A stretch of 64,000 nucleotides of DNA, from contig LFRW01000042.1 in assembly GCA_001512965.1 (NCBI GenBank), forward strand, positions 6,185-70,184. The letters are read 5' to 3'. A model generated the notes under the pieces. The model was not told the origin of the DNA. It did not search any database and saw only the letters and a program-made list of their open reading frames with translations. Shown here in pieces: positions 58,066-64,000 of this stretch (the first letter of the stretch is position 1; each line of letters opens with the position of its first letter). The position numbers and the translations under genes were made by a program. Origin of the DNA: Methanomicrobia archaeon DTU008 (lineage in GTDB: Archaea; Thermoplasmatota; Thermoplasmata; Methanomassiliicoccales; Methanomassiliicoccaceae).

Positions 58066-58782
58066 TCATCGCAGATGCTGATGGAAGTGGAATCTTGCCA
58101 CGGCATTGCCCGTGCCGTCCCCTTCCTTGTCCGGGGGGCCGCCCATCAGCTCCTTCAGGCGGACCACTCGCAAGTCGTCCCGCCCCAGTAGCCTGACGAT
58201 GCCTTCGACATGACCGTCCCCGACCACTGCCACCACCGACGGCCAACGCGAGGCGGCGGCATCGATGCGGCGGGCCATGACCACGTTCCGCTCGTCTATG
58301 AGCACTCGCTTCATGGTGGGGAACTGCCTGCCCATCTCCTCCAGGTAGCGCTCTTCGTTCTCCTGAAAGTCGCTCAGCTCCTTCTCCACGGTGCGGCGGT
58401 TGAGAAAGAGCGAGACGAACGCGGACGTCATCAGACGGACCTTCTCGGAGGGCGGCATCTCCTTCCACAGCTTACGGAACATCCTAGAGGCGTCCTCGTC
58501 GATCATCAATACCTCCGAGCCCACCTTCCTGGCCGCATCCACCGCGGCCAGCATCTCGGCTCCCGCCTCGCCGCCGTAGCTTCGGGCCAACCGTTTCTGG
58601 AACACCGAGAGCAGGCGATATGGCAGGGGGGCGTTGATGCGCTCCTTGGGCGGCTCGACCAGCGCCTGGTAGCGCGGGGGGTCCAGCTCCACGCATACCG
58701 CGTCAGGTCTCTCCGCTTCGATGATGCTGCGCACCTGGGCAGAGATGTTGAAAACATGCCCGACCCCTATCAGGACGATCAT
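58066..58782 (-). CDS. TraB/GumN-family protein
   Basis: MIVLIGVGHVFNISAQVRSIIEAERPDAVCVELDPPRY; ...ERNVVMARRIDAAASRWPSVVAVVGDGHVEGI. Confidence 0.85.
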   Translation of the reverse strand: MIVLIGVGHVFNISAQVRSIIEAERPDAVCVELDPPRYQALVEPPKERINAPLPYRLLSVFQKRLARSYGGEAGAEMLAAVDAARKVGSEVLMIDEDASRMFRKLWKEMPPSEKVRLMTSAFVSLFLNRRTVEKELSDFQENEERYLEEMGRQFPTMKRVLIDERNVVMARRIDAAASRWPSVVAVVGDGHVEGIVRLLGRDDLRVVRLKELMGGPPDKEGDGTGNAVARFHFHQHLR

Positions 58783-59027
58783 TGACGATTCATCACCGAA
58801 CATAATCAATAAGGTTTGGGTACCGCCGGCCACTGGCCGGCAGGGCAGAAGTCTCGCTCATGCCTTGGCCCTGGGACAGCGGCCATGATCGCGGATTAGA
58901 GCCCATGAGGCCACATTTCCCCTGATGTCTACTTTATTAATGATTGAAAAACATCCTATTAACAAAAACGGTAATTCCCATCAAGTTACTATTAATATCG
59001 ACATATCATTTTATAGCGTCAACATGA

Positions 59028-59414
59028 ATGATACCGCTCATGCCGATTGTCAGCGTTTCCTTGACCGAGAAAAATCTTGAGACCCTGGACATGCTCCAGA
59101 AGACCTATGGACTGACCGGACGGAGCGAAGCTGTCCGCGTATGCATCCGGTCCGCCGAGGCCGAGGTCAGGGAGCGCGGCACGCTCCATGGCGATGTTGA
59201 AGGGGTCCTCATAACCGTGCACTTGGCCGATGGCGCTGACGAGCACAGGCATGAGTATCAGGAGATCATCACCACGCAGGTCCATTCTCATCTCAAGAAC
59301 GGAAAGTGTCTCAACGTGTTCCTGGTCCGAGGACAGGCCGCGATCGTCAAGACGATGCTCGCCGAACTGCAGGGAAGCGAGCAGATGGAGTATGTCAAGT
59401 TCATCCCGTCATGA
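59028..59414 (+). CDS. nikR: NikR-family ribbon-helix-helix regulator
   Basis: IVSVSLTEKNLETLDMLQKTYGLTGRSEAVRVCIRSAEAE; DEHRHEYQEIITTQVHSHLKNGKCLNVFLVRG. Confidence 0.85.
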   Translation: MIPLMPIVSVSLTEKNLETLDMLQKTYGLTGRSEAVRVCIRSAEAEVRERGTLHGDVEGVLITVHLADGADEHRHEYQEIITTQVHSHLKNGKCLNVFLVRGQAAIVKTMLAELQGSEQMEYVKFIPS

Positions 59415-59538
59415 ATGCAAGGGTACATGGAACGGGCAATGCGGGGCTCGAGCATGTCATCGCGATCCGTTCGACCTCGCTCCCCTGGCCATGGATGGCT
59501 CCGCAACCTAAATCAACATGGTTTGATTCTTCTCCCCC

Positions 59539-60192
59539 ATGAAACCGCAGTGGGGCCTCGTCGCCTTCGATATGGACGGAGTGTTGGTGGACTACACCTC
59601 CTCATGGACGTGGGTGCACGACCACTTCAAGATCGACAATGAGGAGACGCTGCTGGCGTACATCCAGGGCCGCATCGATGACCGGGAGTTCATGCGCCAG
59701 GACATCAGGCGGTGGATGGAGCTGAAGGCGGACATCTGCCGCAGCGATCTGGAGACGATCCTGGAGCCGGTCCCCATCATCGGTGGCATATCCGAGACGG
59801 TCGAGGCCTTGCATGACGCGGGGGCGAAGGTGGTGATCGTCAGCGGCGGTCTGGACATGACCGCCGAACGCATAGCCCGCGAGAACGGTTTCGATGGTTA
59901 TCTCGCCAACAGCGTGGAGTGCGACCCCAGCGGCGCACTTACCGGAGAGGGCGTGCTAAGGGTGGACCTCACCAACAAGGGCGCGGCCCTGAGGCACTTC
60001 CAAGAGCTGTATGGTGTGGACCAGATGAGCACCGTGTCCATCGGCAACAGCTTCGTGGACGTGTCGATGTTCGCGCTGTCGGGCCTGGCTATCGCGTTCA
60101 ACCCCATCGATGAGCAGGTCAAGAAGAACGCTGACGTGGTGATCAACGCCAAGGACCTTCGGGAACTTCTACCCTACATCCTGAGAGATTGA
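59539..60192 (+). CDS. HAD-family phosphatase (phosphoserine phosphatase-like)
   Basis: LVAFDMDGVLVDYTSSW; VVIVSGGLDMTAERIARENGFD; VSIGNSFVDVSMF. Confidence 0.85.
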   Translation: MKPQWGLVAFDMDGVLVDYTSSWTWVHDHFKIDNEETLLAYIQGRIDDREFMRQDIRRWMELKADICRSDLETILEPVPIIGGISETVEALHDAGAKVVIVSGGLDMTAERIARENGFDGYLANSVECDPSGALTGEGVLRVDLTNKGAALRHFQELYGVDQMSTVSIGNSFVDVSMFALSGLAIAFNPIDEQVKKNADVVINAKDLRELLPYILRD

Positions 60193-60845
60193 TCCCGATA
60201 TCCGTGCTCACCTATCAGCGGCACGAACACCACGCCACCCAGGCCGGTGCGCTCCAGGCTGTCCCCTTTGCGGGTGACCAGCACAAGGTCCTGATAGCCT
60301 TGCCCTCCCACGGGGATGAGCATTCGACCATTGTCCGCCAGCTGTTCCTCCAGAGGCTTGGGGACGTCCGGTGCGGCGGCGGCAACTGTTATGCGATCGT
60401 AGGGAGCGTGCTCCGGAAGACCGAGGGAGCCATCGGCGATGACCACATCGACGACGTCATCATAGCCCAGGCGCTCCATGGTCTCCTTCGCCCTCCTTCC
60501 GAGCGGTTCCAGGCGCTCCACGGTGTACACCATCCCTCCCGGGCGGACCAGTTCCCCCATCAGGGCTGCATGGTAGCCGGAACCGGCCCCGATCTCCAGC
60601 ACCTTGTTGCCGGGCTGCAGGTCAAGGGCCTGCAGCATGATCCCCACCATATGTGGCGCGGATATCGTCTGCCCCATGCCTATCGGAAGCGGAGAATCGA
60701 TGTAGGCCTGGTCGCGCATGTCGGGAGGAAGGAACTCGTGACGCGGGACGCGCTCCATGGCCTCCAACACCCTCTCGTCCGTCACGTATCCTCGTGACCT
60801 GAGTCCGTTGACCAGCCTGCTCCGCTCCGCCTCGTACATGATCAT
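60174..60845 (-). CDS. pcm: Protein-L-isoaspartate O-methyltransferase
   Basis: VPRHEFLPPDMRDQAYIDSPLPIGMGQTISAPHMVGIMLQALDLQPGNKVLEIGAGSGYHAALM. Confidence 0.95.
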   Translation of the reverse strand: MIMYEAERSRLVNGLRSRGYVTDERVLEAMERVPRHEFLPPDMRDQAYIDSPLPIGMGQTISAPHMVGIMLQALDLQPGNKVLEIGAGSGYHAALMGELVRPGGMVYTVERLEPLGRRAKETMERLGYDDVVDVVIADGSLGLPEHAPYDRITVAAAAPDVPKPLEEQLADNGRMLIPVGGQGYQDLVLVTRKGDSLERTGLGGVVFVPLIGEHGYRDQSLRM

Positions 60846-61447
60846 GCCTTGGTGGACCGAACCGCCTTGGTATAGATCCTCACGATGTCCCTGGCGGGAA
60901 CCCCTCCTCTGCGGACGGTCCCCTCCTTGGAACGGATATTGTGTATGACAACGTTGTCTCGCCCCACGGTCATGAGGTCGCCGACATAGAACTCCTCATC
61001 GGGCAGTGCTTCCAGCTCTGCCGCCAGGGTGCGGGAGTGCTTGTTCACCGATATCTTGACGATGACCTTGTCGAACCTTTTCGCCCATAGGGTGTCGACG
61101 TCCTCCACCGCGGAACTCTGCACCCTCCGGCCGTCGCTCTCGATGGCAGTGATCAAGAGATGGTTCTCCCCCAGATACACCTCGTCGTCGACGGAGATCA
61201 TATCGCCCGACATCAGCTCGATGTGGTCCTTTTTAGAGGTCCCACGTTCAGAGATGACTATGGGCACCCTGATATGTTCTGGCTCCCTGACCACGGTGAC
61301 ATAGACCTGCCCGCATTCCTGGCACTTGACCGTGGCCTCAAGAACCTCCTGTTTCCTGCCCAGCTTGCCCTTCAGCACCTCATGTACCGCATGCTCATCG
61401 CAGTTGGGACAGTCCAGGTAAACGGCGTTTGGTACCGACATTTTCAT
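60842..61447 (-). CDS. HVO_0476-type zinc finger protein
   Basis: YLDCPNCDEHAVHEVLKGKLGRKQEVLEATVKCQECGQVYVTVVREPE. Confidence 0.75.
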   Translation of the reverse strand: MKMSVPNAVYLDCPNCDEHAVHEVLKGKLGRKQEVLEATVKCQECGQVYVTVVREPEHIRVPIVISERGTSKKDHIELMSGDMISVDDEVYLGENHLLITAIESDGRRVQSSAVEDVDTLWAKRFDKVIVKISVNKHSRTLAAELEALPDEEFYVGDLMTVGRDNVVIHNIRSKEGTVRRGGVPARDIVRIYTKAVRSTKA

Positions 61448-61481
61448 CCGGGCTATCCATGCACCTGTCTTAAAAATAAAC

Positions 61482-62060
61482 CTATCGCCCTCGGCGAGAG
61501 GGGAAGGGGCCCCCGTGACCGGGAACTATCATGTCTCCGGCACGGCAGATGCGCTCCATGCTGGACAGTGCGAGCTGGGGATCGACGTTTATCCCCGGCG
61601 GCAGCCACCGCTCATGATTGTCCCTCGTCGGCATGGCGTCCCCCGCGATCGCGAACACGGCGCCGTCCGTCCTCGCCACGACGCTCATGCTCCCCAAGGT
61701 ATGGCCTGGAGTGTGCAGCAGCGAGACCCCTGGGGCCAGTTCCATGTCCTCCGTCACCGGTTCGATGCCTTCGAAGGGGCGCTCCTCCGCCCTGGCCAAT
61801 TTTCTTGCCCTGGGAAACAGGTCCAGGTTCCCCATGTGGTCGTGGTGAAGATGGGTGAGCACGACGACATCTATCTCGGAGGGAGAGATGCGGGCTCTCT
61901 CCAGGCCTTCCATGAGCTTGCTCCGGTTCTCCCGGCTGGAGGTGTCGACCAATATCCTGGCCTCCGGGGACAGGACGAGCGTGGAGGTCGAATGGGCCTC
62001 CACGACCCTCTTCCCCTCTCGGCGAATTCGCCCTGTAACCACTGTAACTACCTGGTTCAT
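61482..62060 (-). CDS. MBL-fold metallohydrolase
   Basis: VVLTHLHHDHMGNLDLFPRA; LLHTPGHTLGSMSVV; AGDAMPTRDN. Confidence 0.85.
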   Translation of the reverse strand: MNQVVTVVTGRIRREGKRVVEAHSTSTLVLSPEARILVDTSSRENRSKLMEGLERARISPSEIDVVVLTHLHHDHMGNLDLFPRARKLARAEERPFEGIEPVTEDMELAPGVSLLHTPGHTLGSMSVVARTDGAVFAIAGDAMPTRDNHERWLPPGINVDPQLALSSMERICRAGDMIVPGHGGPFPSRRGR

Positions 62061-62962
62061 CGCACTTCCACCTCGAATCCGCAGGGGCAGTTCATCCTGC
62101 CGTTCCTGTACTGCATCCTCTCTCCGCACTGCGGACACTTAGCATGTTCGGCGAAATATTCCAGCCACGCCTTCCTCACGTCGGCATGCTCCTCCGTCCG
62201 AATGGCCTCCAGGGCGTTCTTGAGCGCGGGCGTCGTGGCGAGCGGTTCCAGCACTTCCACGTCGGTCGGGCGGAAGGCGGCCGCGCTCCTGGAGGCAACG
62301 TTCCTTGCCAATGCACCAGCGACGATGGCTCCGACGATGAAGCCCACCAGATGGGCCTCCCACGCCACCCCGCTGTTCGACAGGCCGGCATACTGCACCA
62401 CCGAAAGGATGAACCAGCTCAGGCCGGCAAGCCACACCGGGACGTTGGGCAGGAACAGGAAGCCCAGTATCATCGGTATCTGGTCGCGGGGATACAGCAG
62501 CAGCAAGGCGCCCATGACGCCGGATATGGCTCCAGAGGCGCCGAGCACGAGCGTTCGCGGTTCGGCGGCCAGCACCAGTCCCATGAAGAGGGTGCCCGCC
62601 ACTCCCGATATGAAGTAGACCGCGGCGAAGCGCGCCTTGCCTATGCGCTGTTCCAGCGGCATGCCGAGAAGGAACAGGAACAGCATGTTGCCGAGCAGAT
62701 GCGCGACGAAGTCGGCATGCAGGAACATGGACGTGAACAGCGTATAGACCCGTCCATTTGTGAGGTCCTCCGGCCGGAAGGCCAGCTCTTGCACTGCCGG
62801 CGATGTTATGGCGAAGGATGCGAACGGCGCGGTGAGGATCTCGACGAAGAATATGGCGATGTTGCCTATGAGCAGCATCGGGGTAAGGTCAGAGTGCTTC
62901 CTCATCCCCAGCACCAGTGTGGCGGCGATTATGACCATGACCAAGTAGGAAGCAAGCTCCAT
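62057..62962 (-). CDS. Rhomboid-family intramembrane serine protease with C-terminal zinc ribbon
   Basis: FTSMFLHADFVAHLLGNMLFLFLLGMPLEQRIGKARF; LGASGAISGVMGALLLLYP; CPQCGERMQYRNGRMNCPCG. Confidence 0.9.
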   Translation of the reverse strand: MELASYLVMVIIAATLVLGMRKHSDLTPMLLIGNIAIFFVEILTAPFASFAITSPAVQELAFRPEDLTNGRVYTLFTSMFLHADFVAHLLGNMLFLFLLGMPLEQRIGKARFAAVYFISGVAGTLFMGLVLAAEPRTLVLGASGAISGVMGALLLLYPRDQIPMILGFLFLPNVPVWLAGLSWFILSVVQYAGLSNSGVAWEAHLVGFIVGAIVAGALARNVASRSAAAFRPTDVEVLEPLATTPALKNALEAIRTEEHADVRKAWLEYFAEHAKCPQCGERMQYRNGRMNCPCGFEVEVR

Positions 62963-63037
62963 GGGCGTGCATATTCCATCGTGTTTAAAGCTAATTTGGT
63001 CCCGTTAGCGTCCCTGAGCTTAAGATGTACCTACGGC

Positions 63038-63625
63038 ATGCGGTGGGCGAACATGCGATATCGCCGAGAGTTCGACATAGTCGAGTGCCAAGAGGTGTAT
63101 CCTCCATCGGAGGACACCTTCCTGCTATTGGAAGCGCTGGAGGTCAGCAGCGACGAGGCTGTCCTGGAGATGGGGCCAGGCACCGGCTTGATTACCTGCC
63201 ACCTTGCTGCCTGCGCCGCCTCGGTGGTGGCCGCTGACATCAATCCCAAGGCGGTGAAGTGCACCGATGCGAACCTCCGTCGAAACCGGTTGCCGGGCGA
63301 GGTCAGGATGAGCGATCTGTTCCAGAACGTGCCGGAGAGGTTCGACGTCATCGTGTTCAATCCCCCCTACTGCCCCGGGACCGAACGGGACCGCCTGGCA
63401 TTATCCTGGGCGGGAGGGCCAAAGGGCGTGGAGGTGACGGCTCGATTCCTGGCCGACGCCCCTGAACACCTCCTCCCGGACGGAAGGATCATCATCCTGC
63501 TGTCCACGGAGATGGAGGCGCAGGCCCTGGAAGAGGCGTTGAGGCCTTTCCGCCGCACCGTACTGGGGCGCCGGCGGCTGTTCTTCGAGGAGCTATGGGT
63601 CGAGGAACTGCGCCCGTTGGACTGA
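63038..63625 (+). CDS. HemK2/Mtq2-like NPPY methyltransferase
   Basis: VYPPSEDTFLLLEALE...VLEMGPGTGLITCHLA...FDVIVFNPPYCPGTERD. Confidence 0.9.
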   Translation: MRWANMRYRREFDIVECQEVYPPSEDTFLLLEALEVSSDEAVLEMGPGTGLITCHLAACAASVVAADINPKAVKCTDANLRRNRLPGEVRMSDLFQNVPERFDVIVFNPPYCPGTERDRLALSWAGGPKGVEVTARFLADAPEHLLPDGRIIILLSTEMEAQALEEALRPFRRTVLGRRRLFFEELWVEELRPLD

Positions 63626-63787
63626 CAGACCGGGACGTCTACTTCCCAGCGACATCGCAGGCTTGCGACGATGCCGTCCGCCATCTTCGGCATGGCGGCC
63701 TTGAGCGGCCAGCGCAGCTAACGAGCCGCCCTGCTCGGCCACTAGGATGGTCTCGATCGACCTCGCCGATGCAGGCCCATTGAGGGT

Positions 63788-64000
63788 TCAGGACAGAAGC
63801 TTCTTCAGCTCCTCCCTGAGCAGTTCGTTCGCCGCCTTGCCGTCCAGGCGGCCCCGGAGTTCGGCCATGACGGGCCCCATCAATGGGCCTACGGCGCCCA
63901 TGCCCTTCTCCCTTACGAACGCTTCACGCTCACGGACCACCTTGGCGACGATCTCCCTGGCCTCATCGACGCTCATCGCTGACAGGCCCAGTTCCTTCAC
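63788..64000 (-). CDS. GatB/YqeY-domain-like protein, partial at window edge
   Basis: SVDEAREIVAKVVREREAFVREKGMGAVGPLMGPVMAELRGRLDGKAANELLREELKKLL. Confidence 0.75.
   Translation of the reverse strand: MKELGLSAMSVDEAREIVAKVVREREAFVREKGMGAVGPLMGPVMAELRGRLDGKAANELLREELKKLLS

Noticed and set aside
1-64000. CRISPR array, rRNA genes or insertion sequences
   Set aside because: No regularly spaced repeats, rRNA-like sequence or transposase frames were seen by eye.

Overview
This 64 kb window is from a high-GC archaeal chromosome, probably a Methanomassiliicoccales/Thermoplasmata-type methanogen. That assignment is inferred from a corrinoid:CoM methyltransferase-like UroD protein, HypE, NikR, S17e, an RqcH/NFACT protein and TATA-type promoters; it was not tested. 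Most of the window is ordinary chromosome: transporters, DNA repair glycosylases, ParA/MinD-like Fe-S ATPases, ABC exporters, Thr, Val and Arg tRNAs, and surface proteins. The main accessory region is an integrated element of about 7.2 kb (~32.3-39.55 kb). It abuts tRNA-Arg(TCG), and its tyrosine integrase reads antisense into the tRNA. It carries a C5 DNA methyltransferase/HNH endonuclease pair, a HEVVH protein, a DUF4145-like protein, an adenine methylase remnant, an HTH regulator with operator-like repeats, and a GC-rich structured intergenic region. The most interesting signal is a set of in-frame TAG codons inside otherwise continuous coding frames. Three are on the element: the C5 methyltransferase, which has no ATG/GTG/TTG between the TAG and its SAM motif; the HEVVH protein; and a small leaderless-type ORF. 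A fourth is in a chromosomal uracil/deoxyinosine-DNA glycosylase. All are absent or truncated in the supplied ORF track. They are candidates for amber (pyrrolysine) decoding or leaky suppression. The second system of note is a three-gene operon in which a DUF2207-like membrane protein ends in a CHCACACACACACAGGGR tail and overlaps a radical-SAM/SPASM gene with a PqqD-like N-terminus, a probable peptide-tail modification system. All calls are by eye; no searches were run.
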